Assembly: GCA_907163375.1 (NCBI GenBank) | Contig: CAJQUW010011016.1 | Span: forward strand, 310,001 to 374,000 | Length of the DNA stretch: 64,000 nt | Origin: Prostheceraeus crozeri | Lineage: Eukaryota > Platyhelminthes > Polycladida > Euryleptidae | Reading direction: 5' to 3' | Part shown: piece by piece, positions 21,831 to 32,215 of the stretch | How the letters are laid out: each line of letters opens with the position of its first letter | How positions within the stretch are numbered: the first letter of the stretch is position 1 | Program-made: the position numbers and the translations under genes | Notes under the pieces: model-generated | The model's database searches: none | Seen by the model: only the letters and a program-made list of their open reading frames with translations | Told to the model about the DNA's origin: nothing

Positions 21831-23401
21831 TACAGGGTGTCCGTAAATTCGCTTGACTTTTAAATTGAATATCTACATGAGAAAGCAATAAACTTTTTCA
21901 TCACAAACCATGTTATGTTATGCAGCATAGAGGGGAATTTACGAATTTAACAAAAAGAAGCCAATATTTGATGATTAAAATGTTCAAATCAAATGCTCGA
22001 AATGATCGCCGTCGCAATCAATCAGTCCAGTCAATCGCCAAATAATATCGAAAACACCCTCGGCAAGTTCTTCACGTGTGACTTCATTGCAGATGTCAGT
22101 GATCTTCTCACTCGACTGGTCCAGGTTTTGTGGCTTGCCATGATGGTATATCTTCGCTTTCATCCATCCCCAGAACCAAAAGTCAAGAGGATTCAGATCA
22201 GGTGAACGTAGAGGACACTTTCACTCACATCCTCGACTTATCACGCGATTTGAGATGCATGTTGATTGCTTGACATCTGACTACATGTAGATGTGGCAAT
22301 TGTGCGCATTATTAACGATCCCATCGAATGTAAAACACGCCTCGTCAGACCAGACGATATCATCGATTACATTCTGATTGTGGAGAAGCCATCTCGGAAA
22401 CTCACAGCGCTTTGTCTACTCGGCCGACTCAAGTGCTTGCACGACTTGTAATTTGTACGGGTAGAGTCCTAGTTCATGCCGAAGGATTTTATGGACACTA
22501 GTCTTTGAAATGGTACCAACCTCTTCAGCCACTTTGCGAACTGACAACGTGACTCCTAGCATTGATTTTGAACTAGTCTCCTCGACGACGCGATTCACAG
22601 TTGCAATCAGTTGTCAAGTCATCCACTGTAGGACAACCACTGCGAGGTTTATCATGAACGCTGCCAATTTCTTCAAACTTTTTGATGATATTTGTAATCG
22701 ATGCTGCTGTAAAAGGATCTTTTTGAATGCGTCTTTGAGTCTTAAACTTTCGAAGAGCAGCTGTATCACTTCTATTATATGCTATAGCCACGAATTCGAT
22801 TGAACTCTAGGCACTGAACTAACTCTATCCGAGTCTGAGGATCCATTGTGAATACGATAGGCAGCGATTGTACCACTTCACAGTGGGATTTCGAACATAG
22901 CATGAGGAAACTCTATGATGCATTGGTTAGCGAAAACCATCACGTTATAGATAGGGATATGGCAATTCTATGCAATGAAGGCTGATTAATTTGACGTTCT
23001 CAATTGAAGATGATACGATATGAATCAATCAATGACTAGGCATGTCGTCATGACTGGTGATGTAAGTTTCATAGAATTGAATAAGGAAAAATTTTGAGCT
23101 ATGTCTCCTGGGTAAGGTTAATTGAAATAATTGACAATACGGCTAATTGACTTAAACATTTACTGAAACTAAAATGAATTCACCAAAACTATAATTGTGC
23201 ATGCAATATTCATCACAAAATTGACTGCATGCAGAATATAAAATTGAAGCAGCTGAATAATCAAATATTCATTTCTTATGGTTAGATTCGCAAATTCCCG
23301 TTTATGTTGCGTAATATATCATGGTTTGTTACGCAAAAGTTTATTGTTTTCTCATGTAGATGTTCAATTTAAAAGTCAAGCGAATTTACTTGTAGTATCA
23401 T
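21831..23401 (-). mobile_element. Tc1/mariner-type (IS630) DNA transposon, decayed
   Basis: Long terminal inverted repeats of about 100 bases: from GTAAATTCGCTTGACTTTTA (left, 21845) and the complement ending about 23389, including CTACATGAGAAA and AATAAACTTTT. The left outer end TACAGGGTGTCC has the expected TA start, but the outer dozen bases of the right end do not match. A broken transposase lies on the minus strand inside. The right boundary is therefore approximate. Confidence 0.85.
21990..22846 (-). pseudogene. Tc1/mariner-type transposase remnant
   Basis: Reading leftwards from an ATG at 22846: MDPQTRIELV, then an N-terminal helix-turn-helix region with AALRKFKTQRRIQKDP and IIKKFEEIGSVHDKPRSGCP, a second helix-turn-helix VRKVAEEVGTISKTSVHKIL, then WSDEACFTFDG (first catalytic Asp), and finally RSPDLNPLDFWFWG with the third acidic residue as Asp rather than Glu. 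That makes it a DDxD-type member. Stops and frameshifts split it into at least four pieces, and the segment that should hold the second catalytic Asp (DGAPPH-like) is missing between 22230 and 22320. It cannot be active. Confidence 0.88.
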
Positions 23402-24423
23402 CAAATACTTGACTTCAGTGAAAAAGTAATGAAAATGCAATCATTCGACTACATAATGGCACCAAGTCAGAGTCTATGATTTGATGGATCTTCAACTCCC
23501 GACTCTGAAACACTGGTCTCAGTTTATGAGGCTTTGTTTGAAATTGTCTTACGATATTCCAATTCAAAAATGATGATTCTAGACTCAGTACTTACTTCAT
23601 CAGATATAACTCAGGCAAATGTCATTTTTATTGAATACTTCGATCCGAGGTGTCATCTTTTTGTCTGTGGATTTTCATGTAGTTCCTTTGATGCTGTCTG
23701 ACAAGAAACGGAACCTGTGTTATTCCGTGAAAGTCTCATTTTCAGCCTCGTTTCCTGTAGAAACACCTGCCGGCCGGACTATTTTAGCAGAGTGAAGCTG
23801 AAGTGCCATAAATAGCGGTTTTGAGTTGCACGTCTAATGATTTTCTGCAGCCTGACGGTGACCAGTGTCGCTGGGATCTAGCGCAATGCTCTCATATCAT
23901 TCCGTCTTCTTACCTTTTAATAAGGATCAAGTTTCCGTTTATTGAACAGAAAAACGCGATTCTCTTTCTGCCATTCCTATAAAATCTTGAATTTATGCAA
24001 TATCCGTTAGAAGATACATTCGTTAGGTTAGTGCTGCGCGTACATGTGCCAATCTGTCTAAATACGTATAACTGCCAGCACCAATATACTTGTTGTAATT
24101 AAACTCTTGGACTTTCGGAATTTCCTCTACTGTTTTAAGAATGAGGAATTTGATGATATTGACTATTTAATTTTGCTTAGTTGTTGTTTCTGCACGAGGC
24201 AGTTGCCGTGTAGGAATGCGAGTATGAATTCAAGACTGATAACAACGCTACATTATGTAGGCGATGCAACCATTCTTCACTCAGTTATTAAATTGATGAT
24301 TTTGTCTTCTTTCTACGTCATTTGACGTTCAAAAATTCAATTTAGCGCTATATAAATAGCTATGTATAGTTGATGCTAATTAGTGCTATTTATCTTTATG
24401 AGAATAGAGGATGTATTATTGCA
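23402..24423. other. intron sequence, no gene recognised
   Basis: AT-rich; no motif, repeat or coding structure supported. Confidence 0.5.
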
Positions 24424-24650
24424 GGTAGAGCAAACAGGATGAGGATCACTCTTCGTCCCTCAAGCGTGCGATTTTGAAAGTACCTAAAATTAACATGAAG
24501 TTATCTGGTAGATGGTCATTCAGCTATGTCGCTGCAATGGTATGGAATAGTCTGCCTTAGACAATAATTCATGGTGCATAGTCACTCAACGCCTATTAAA
24601 AACTTTCCTTTTGTCAGATGCCTTCCCATGACTTTCAGTTTCTGTTATTT
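24424..24650 (+). mobile_element. LINE 3' fragment (C-terminal end of the reverse-transcriptase protein)
   Basis: The frame around 24460-24558 reads RAILKVPKINMKLSGRWSFS then YVAAMVWNSLP. The run VP...Y/SGRxSFSxxAxxxWNSLP, followed by SLN and a K-rich end, is the well-known C-terminus of CR1/L2/RTE-X-type LINE proteins. A stop follows directly after NSLP, so even this tail is broken. Severe 5' truncation is usual for LINEs. Confidence 0.75.
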
Positions 24651-25435
24651 ATCTTTATGATGCAGTTAAAAAAAGGAACTGGAGAAAAATAAAAGCCATT
24701 TTCATTTAGCCAATTGCAGCCATTGGTGCTTTGCTATATTTATGTCATCAATTATCTCAAGAACCTCTTTTCTTGTAACTGGTTATCAAAGAACTGCGTA
24801 TCAGAGTATGCAAGCATCTTGACATGCTTTCCATCGATAGCTCTTTTGCCTATTCTCAATCCTACTTATTTGTCGTTAAAAGGTTGACTACAATGTTGCT
24901 ATATTCAGAGACCTTTCAGATCTTTCGCCGGATTTCTGGTTCTCACCCCGAAGTGGTTGCTAATGCCATCTCATTTTATGGATGTCCATCCCTTGCCATC
25001 AGTAGCGCCTTCATCAGAACAATTGCATCACTGTGTACATGTATTCGAAAGTCATCTAAGATATTTGTTGCGCATCCAGGGAACCTAGCAGTTCTGTTAA
25101 CCACTAGAATAACACAGCAAATTTGCTATCAGTCGATCACGTTTTGATACATAACGCTTATATTTCAAGTATGTAAGTAGTTCTTCTCTGTCAAACAATT
25201 GTGGTAGAGTCACGTTTTTACACAAATGAAAGCTAGAGTTGCACTAATCGCTCATCCAAAGCATGTCAGCTTGGTTGATGAATGAGTGGTATTTATCACC
25301 TAATAATAACCAGGAGCAATAGATCAATTTATCATGCAAGCTATTCTTTAAGACGATTTAACTTGTTTAGTACATCATTGAAAGATAGCTATGTGTCAGT
25401 TTGGCTGGGCAAACATTATAAAGATGCTCACAAAA
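24651..25435. other. intron sequence, no gene recognised
   Basis: A 107-codon open stretch at 24824-25147 has no recognisable domain and no coding-like features; not supported as a gene. Confidence 0.45.
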
Positions 25436-25670
25436 CCGGCGCTATGGCCTTGTGGTAGAGTGTTCGCTCTGCGTCCGGGAGGCCTTGGTTCAAATCTTGG
25501 TCGGGTCAAACCTAAGACTTTTAAAACAGGTACACGCTGCATTCTTGCTAAACACTCAGCACAAAAAGAATGAAAGTGGATAAATATCATCTCCGCCACA
25601 TGGAATAAAGGCTCCGTGCCTAATGTGCTTGCGAGTATAAATAACGTTCATTCTTATTCATTCATTCACT
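25436..25670 (+). mobile_element. tRNA-derived SINE
   Basis: The head has box A TGGCCTTGTGGTAGAG (from 25445) and box B GGTTCAAATC (25487-25496), the internal pol III promoter. A body follows with AAGACTTTTAAAACAGGTAC and TTGCTAAACACTCAGCAC, words that resemble the conserved central domain shared by many invertebrate SINEs. The element ends in TTCATTCATTCA repeats (about 25655-25669), a typical SINE tail. No clear target duplication. It lies in the large cep120 intron in the sense direction. Confidence 0.85.
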
Positions 25671-25987
25671 TACTCCAGCAATTGTAGCACCAATCAATTC
25701 CGAGTCGTATTGATGCATCCTTGTTGGACGAAACTCAGCGTCTGCGGCTGCAGGGAATTTAGTGCTGAACCGTTTCAAGTCCTATTCCACTTCTCGTAGC
25801 TGTCGTCGGAATCTTCAAAAGAGAAATTGTAGCTGAAGCGTCGGCAGCGCCAGCACGTAGGATCGGTGTATTCTATGATGATAAACAATTTGCACCAGTG
25901 AATTCTAACAATGTTTGTTGTTGACACAACCTTCATGCTTGCTGTCAAAACTTAACTTTCTGTTCCCCGAATTTCGAACAAAGACAT
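25671..25987. other. intron sequence, no gene recognised
   Basis: Nothing supported. Confidence 0.4.
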
Positions 25988-26500
25988 TTAACATGAATAA
26001 GAGCTGTTCGCATGGTCGAAGGGCAGCATGGTCAGAATTCAACTGTTTGCCTCGCGGTTTTCCATCAATTGGGATTGGTCCGCTTCACTAACCATAAAGG
26101 TAGGATGACGAAAGAATCTTATGCACTTTTTATGAGTGAAGTGTCGGCGGTTCTTGAAGACGACGAATTTGTCGTCTTACACAGTGTTCCTTTCCATCGT
26201 CACCCTTTACTCTCCATCCATTAGTCGTCCATTCATATTGACTCCGTCCATCAATGGCTGTCTCTAGCTTAAAAAAGTGCAGCTATTTAAACGACATTCA
26301 GCATGTCTAGAAACTTTAAGATCCCTTTCTGATCCAGAGACCTTATCGGAAGACATAACCCTTCAAAAGATGCGAATCAGCACCTTAAAAGAGGCTGATC
26401 AAAATGTTGACGTCATAATAAGAGACAAATGCTCAAAATGGTTTGGACATTCTCTCACATACATGGATCGTTGTCGTGAAATAGCCGACATTTTTCTCAG
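25988..26500 (+). pseudogene. DDE-superfamily transposase fragment (tentative)
   Basis: An open stretch at 26012-26224 reads MVEGQHGQNSTVCLAVFHQL then GLVRFTNHKGRMTKESYALF and EDDEFVVLHSVP. GQNxTVCLAVSPxxGLVHxxxxxGGMTxExF...DDxxxVxDNAP is how I remember the central part of a group of IS630-like DDE transposases common in invertebrates. A second open stretch from 26277 with FKRH and KCSKWFGHSLTYMDRC would fit the C-terminal tail in which LKxxxKRH and a CRxWxxHS motif occur. The piece between them is frameshifted, and the catalytic Asp after VVL is replaced. No termini found. Assignment is by resemblance only. Confidence 0.45.
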
Positions 26501-27898
26501 ATTTTTAGATTTTCTTATTTCAATAAATGTTTTTGATTCTTTACTTATTAAAAGTTTTCTCATTAAGTTTCATAGCGGAATTTGGCTGACCTTAAGCTCA
26601 GTAAGCTGTGCTATTTGATCAAAGGCTGTGACACTGCTTTCTATTTCAATTTTGTTTCTTTTAGATGCAACATCTCATGTTTCTACTCAGATAATTTCTC
26701 ATGTCCTGACAATTTTAATGATTGAATCGATTTCTTTGATATGAGGGTTAAAAACATAGAAATTTCATGAAACATCGATAACAAATGACTTGTTAATAAG
26801 ATTGATTGAGATTATGAGCATCTAAACTGCAGTTAAATGATTTATTCATCGTCAAAGCTAGGAACAAAAAAGGTATGAAATCGAGAAAAATATGTAGCTT
26901 TTGCTACTTGTACCGCATTATCATAGATTCTGAAGTTTAGTCACCTGAAATCAGTCAGATATTCTACGCTTAAAAATTTTGTATTCAAATGAGATGCTTT
27001 GTTACTTCAATTTTGCATTTTTGAAATTGAATTCTGAAAAATTGATCGAAAACACCGCGATGATGTTTTATCCAGATGTTGTTCAATCCTGTTTTTGTTT
27101 AACTACGAAGTCATTGGTAATTAGGATAAACACGTTCTCTGTACACATGTCCTACATTCATGTATGATTTTAGATTTCGGAAAACGCGATTCTTCACGGA
27201 ATTCATACTTGTGAAGAGTGCATGGCGAAAATGTGAATTAACTGCCGACCTTAATTTGATGCAGGTGAAATTGTGTTGCTAAAACTTCAACAGGTGTCAT
27301 GCCTCATAAATTGAGTTGAAAATGACTGAGAAGACTGCGTGTCCGGATGAATTTTCAAAACTGTGCACATAGTATGTCAATTAAATATTGCTTTTCTTAT
27401 AGGCACTTGTATGCCTCTGTGACTACTAGTATGCAGATTTCATCATCGACTGTGTAGATTGATAGGATCTAAAATTAGATTGACAACAACTGAGCAGATT
27501 ATGATCATCAGCTACGCTAAAAGGTATACTGCTGTTCCGTTTAGCGTCCTTGATTGGCATCGCCAACCTTGCATCCCTTGTCGATCGCAATGTTGTGGAC
27601 AGATTGCTCTTCTCCATGCACCACGATCCTATGCAGTTCGACGGTCGAGTCGCAGATCGCGTAGGTTCTTGTTCATATTGTGAATCCACCTCTTCTAGCC
27701 TCCTCGAATGCTCGGAGCAAGTATTTCGTGTTCATGATCTTCTGTGGCAATGTCCCGCCAGGCATGCGCTCCAAGTACCCATTCTGTACTGTCTGATAAT
27801 TTCCATCAAAACATTTTGTCATCTTCATGTTAAAATGCTGCATCAAAAAACGATAAATTTTGTTTTTTTTGTGCAATTATTTATGAAACTGCCTGTAT
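26501..27898. other. intron sequence; overlapping open stretches at 27426-27906 not recognised
   Basis: At 27426-27906 both strands are open over 60-118 codons. On the minus strand YLERMPGGTLPQKIMNTKYL and EEARRGGFTI look protein-like, but I cannot assign a family, and neither strand shows splice or start evidence. It may be part of an unrecognised mobile element. Confidence 0.4.
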
Positions 27899-28115
27899 TT
27901 GCTTGATGAATACAAACATCTCATTTGCTTATGCAATTGCTAGGAATTCTACTGAACGCACGAATATTATCAAAAATTGCATTTGTTTACGACTATGCAT
28001 TGCTTATGCAATGTATTTGCTTGAGGAATAAAAACTTCTCATTTGCCTGCAATTCCTAAGAATTCTGCTTAACGCATGAATATTATCAAAAATTGCATTT
28101 GTTTACGATTTTAGC
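27899..28115 (+). repeat. two tandem copies of a ~115-base unit (third copy at 29762)
   Basis: Each copy contains TTTGCTTGATGAATACAAAC (or GAGGAATAAAAAC), CTCATTTGC, CAATTGCTAGGAATTCTACT-like text, AACGCACGAATATTAT and ATTGCATTTGTTTACGA. The copies run head to tail and a third, closely matching one follows a 567-base hAT-like element at 29762-29880. Confidence 0.8.
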
Positions 28116-28767
28116 AATGAGTGTAGACGAGCATTAACATTGCTATTGTTAAATATGGACATCGCAATTAACTATAGAAATGATATTTAAAACAAACCAT
28201 ATCAAGGAATGTCGAATACAGTAAGACCATAAGCTGGGTGAGGACTAGACTGTCCTTTCACTTGTTGCGTTCTTGTCTTTTATGTCTACATGCATCTCGA
28301 TCAGTCTATTTCAATGATGATTCACAAAATGTTGATATCGAATTTGTCAGTCGAGAAGCTGACTTTGGAATTATTGATTGTTAGGCGTTTCTCAAATATT
28401 TTCTTAAATTTGTAACTCATAATGACTATTCTTAATGGTCTTAAGCATTTGTCTCATGCTGCTGATGATTTGCATGTATTACTTGCCTTTATTGACATTC
28501 TTACTGAAATAAATGTGTATTCCTAAACCATATTCATGAATCAAGCCATCGATTTACAAAGATATTTAGCCAAGATATCCATGAAATGAATATCTTTGGC
28601 ATAGAAGTATTGCTTATCGGCGATATTTAGTTGAAGATGATGTCAAAAAGGTAATGTTAAATATCTAATGTCAAACGATTTCAGTTCATTCAGTGCTAAA
28701 ATCTGTGTCCACAAAAACATAGAAAATATTAAATTTTCAATGACATTGACTAAATAATGTCTACTCA
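28116..28767. other. intron sequence, no gene recognised
   Basis: Nothing supported. Confidence 0.45.
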
Positions 28768-29013
28768 ATGTCTATAGACATATTCAACAACGGCGAGAAG
28801 TGTCGTGAGCTGGGATGGACGTGCCTTCCATTCGCATTAACCATTTATGGTGGTTATGGAGAAGAATCAGCCAGTTTCATGCACAGAACATCACAGCGGC
28901 TGTCGATCCAAACCGGTGCTGGCTATAATGACACTTTAACCTCACTGTGTGGACGGATATTGTTATCCTTGATAAGGAGTAGCGCATTGTCTATCCTGAA
29001 GAGATCGAGTTAG
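28768..29013 (+). mobile_element. C-terminal fragment of a retrotransposon reverse-transcriptase protein
   Basis: The 81-codon stretch reads GWTCLPFALTIYGGYGEESA and later LCGRILLSLIRSSALSILKR. The pattern GWxCxPxAxxxxGxxGxEA ... xYxRLxxxLxRxxARxIL is familiar from the C-terminal end of many invertebrate LINE-type ORF2 proteins annotated beside reverse transcriptases. Nothing upstream continues the match, so this is a 5'-truncated end. I am less sure of the family than of the retrotransposon origin. Confidence 0.6.
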
Positions 29014-29194
29014 CACTACGAGCAGCACGGACCTGCAGCCTTTTTGTTGATCCCTCTTCGTTTGAGATTATTTCCTTTTGTTAGAGATACAGATAACTTG
29101 AACCTTTAGGTATGTAGGACATTTTTTTACATCAATTTGTATTTTAATGCCAAATATAGAAATCTGAGTAAAAAATTCAACAATGTGCATTCCT

Positions 29195-29761
29195 CAGAGG
29201 TGGAACCGGGTCACTCCCCGTGACCCAATGATCCGTGACCCGTTTTCTAATAAGTACCGAGAGTCCTATTGTCCTAGTCCAGCGTTCCAAGTTGTATTAT
29301 ACCTCTAATTCACTCAAAGTTGTAACCATGAACGTTATTGCCCGGTGTTGAAGATATTGACGTAATTGGCATAGGAAGCCTAAAGACTAGTCATAGTATG
29401 CCTATCTAGTACGCTAATATTCTTAGAAGCTATGGTCCTAACATTCTAAAGGTCTCCCTAGAGACTATATAGTCCCAGTAGGCATGAGTCTTCCTTTTTA
29501 TAAGATAGTCAGTTCAAAGTCTTTGAGCCAGTCCGATTAAAGAACGAAACGAATTTGAGCAACAATCACCCTTCAAAACTCACATTACTATTTAGTAGGA
29601 CTATCGGAAACTTATCATTCAAAAAGAAAAATGTATTAAAATATTGACATTGTAACCAATTTAAGCATGTTTGACCTATTGTGCCATTTTAAGCCTATAT
29701 GAGACCGGGTCACGTGCTTGACCCGTGACCCTTGTGACCCGGTGACCCGTTTCCAGCTCTG
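29195..29761. mobile_element. hAT-like MITE (567 bases)
   Basis: Termini CAGAGGTGGAACCGGGTCAC (left) and the complement of CAGAGCTGGAAACGGGTCAC (right) match with two differences. The flanks GCATTCCT and GTATTGCT agree at six of eight positions, as expected for an old 8-base duplication. GTGACCC words cluster inside both ends and run in the same direction at both. No coding. It is inserted immediately before the third copy of the 115-base repeat. Confidence 0.8.
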
Positions 29762-29880
29762 GTATTGCTTATGCGATGTATTTGCTTGATGAATACAAAC
29801 TTCTCATTTGCTTATGCAATTGCTAGGAATTCTACTGAACGCACGAATATTATGAAATATTGCATTTGTTTACGATTATT
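29762..29880 (+). repeat. third copy of the ~115-base unit
   Basis: Same words in the same order as at 27899-28115 (TATTTGCTTGATGAATACAA, CAATTGCTAGGAATTCTACT, GAACGCACGAATATTAT). The hAT-like element at 29195-29761 borders its left side. Confidence 0.85.
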
Positions 29881-31068
29881 TACTATGAACTGTGACCTGA
29901 AGTATTGCAGATATCCATGCCAGTTTCTAAGAAATCACGATGACTCTTAACACGCATCATATGACAGATACCTTTGTTAGGGATGTCTTTGTTATCCGCA
30001 CTATTTATCCTCCCATGTGAAAGAGCAATCGCTTTTAAAATCCCATAAATTTCTTTTAAACTCTCACCTCAGGTTCTTCTATCAAAGTACCAATGGCTTT
30101 TTTGTTTCAAGTTTGACAACGTGGGAAGCTTGATATATTGACGATATCCTTTTCGCCAACGCCTACGGAGATTTATCACTTAATGTATAGAGGCAAGCCG
30201 AAGAAAGTAATCGAGATGGTAGCAGGACAATTTAATCTCAGAACATCGAAGGCGAATAGCGAGTAGAAAGGTGTTCATTGCGGCTTTATTATACGGAGAG
30301 ACGTTTTATATGAAGTTCGGGACGATTGTAGTTTCGAAATAAAATGTATTCTCATGTCCTTTGACAGTCGTAAAATTGCTAGAAAGTGTTTTACTTTGAT
30401 GTAAGAATCAGTAAAAGTATTCAACAGACGTTGATGAATATCAAGTCTTATTGAAGAATATACGTTTTATTCATCTTGATCAAATAGTTTACATAGGAGA
30501 ATACATGATTCAACGAAATGTCTCTAGTCTGCCTGAAAATTACCTCTCGACTGTATTACCACGTCTGCCCGTGTGCTTTATGTTCTTCAACACTGCACTC
30601 TCAGCCCCGAAATAGTTAGATTCAGTCCTTGCATAATCAGACATCACAGAATTAGACAGGTCGTCTCTACAGAGCAGTTTATGAACGTTTATTCGTGCGC
30701 CTGCTAACTTTTCTAATAATGATTGGAGGACCCATCATTATCGAGAAAACTTTTGCGCAATGATCTTAATTCTTCGTATCCGAAGGAATCGTGGTGATCG
30801 GAGCATTTTGAAGGAATTCACAGCAATCCGCAAGCGACGGACGACTATTTTTCCTATCTCTACATGGTATTAAAAATTTCTTTTTGTCCACTTAGTAAGT
30901 TCCAGCATGTGCCATCGTTTGAATTAGTTTGCACTTCGAGCAAAGTGATGCGGTTGAACAATCTAATTCTGTGTCAGACATATTCTGGAATAGAAATCAT
31001 GGTTGTCTTAACGCGTGTAAAGTTGGCGGAACCACCCAGTGGAACTATCATTTATTACAGCGAGATTC
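29881..31068. other. intron sequence, no gene recognised
   Basis: Nothing supported. Confidence 0.45.
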
Positions 31069-32215
31069 TCTCCGAAACAACTTCTACTATGTGAATTTCA
31101 GCTTCCTAATCACAAATCTGGGCTCAGATTTCAGAAATTCGCATTCGTACTTGAGAAATTCAAGTTTACAGATAAAATTGGTTCCGTTGTGAAGTTCGCG
31201 GAACCAACTTCTTAGTTTCGCTGATAGGCGTAGCAAATCAGTTTTGTATTGTCACTACCTGATCCAATTTGTTGCGTTGATCACAAAAGTATGCTTCATT
31301 TCTTACAACAATGCAGTTATAAAGGGCAATGCTGCAACATATTCATGTGCGTGAGTGAAGTTAGTGGAACTGCCCAGCGGATGCATTTTTCATCACATTG
31401 ATTATAGTCTTTTTGTAGGTGCCCATTTATAAATGCAATTGAACAATAACCATAAACTCGTCATGTAGTTTGCAGCTCAGCGCTTCTTCCGTTCTTATTG
31501 AGAGCAATACACGGTACTGATTGGCATCTGTACATGCATTAAACACATGTTCGATGTCTGTTCACAACTTTTCTACGAGGGTGTTTAAGGTTTTTGCTAC
31601 GGGTCACACTCAAATTGTCTCAAGATCGACTTTCATTAGTGTACGCCTAACGCACTCAGGATTTATAAGCAAAAATATAAGTCATGAATGCAGTTTAGCA
31701 TTTAGCATTTAGCAGTGACTTTTACTCACGACTCTGCGTGTTAATGAGCTGTCTTGAGATGAATTCTGGGCATTGATAGTGTTGGCTGTGGTTCACTGCA
31801 TGTAACGGATGACCGTTCAAAATCCACGGTACAAGTCGAAAATTCTACGGTACAGAATGTGACCCGTGGAACACCTTAAAAAACACTGGTTCTACGAAGT
31901 GACAGGATTGACAATAACACAGATGAGACAACCAATAAGAAAGGAATCTGACAATTTGCTGCATCTAGCCTACTGTATATAGCAAAATCATGATATGACA
32001 GACATCGAACCTGTGTTTAATGCATTTGCAGTGCCAATCAGTTCCGTGTATTGCTCTCAATGAGAGTGGACGAAACGCCGAGCAACTGCATTGATTATAT
32101 TCGAAACAACTTTTACTTTATCAATTTCAGCCTCCTAATCACTCAGATTCCACAAATTAGCTGTTGTTATTGAGAAATTCAAGTTTGAAGATAGAAGTGG
32201 TTCCGCTAGCTTCAC
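31069..32215. repeat. compound repeat: direct repeats enclosing an inverted repeat
   Basis: A segment beginning CGAAACAACTTCTACT at about 31073-31180, with GAGAAATTCAAGTTTACAGA and TTGGTTCCG, recurs at about 32099-32200 in the same direction. Between them, TTGAGAGCAATACACGGTAC... (about 31494-31562) is complementary to the stretch at 31996-32062 (TCAGTTCCGTGTATTGCTCT). GCGTGxxxAAGTTxGxGGAAC is also repeated at 31010 and 31350. No coding. The layout suggests a non-autonomous mobile element of about 1.1 kb whose ends I could not fix. Confidence 0.6.
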
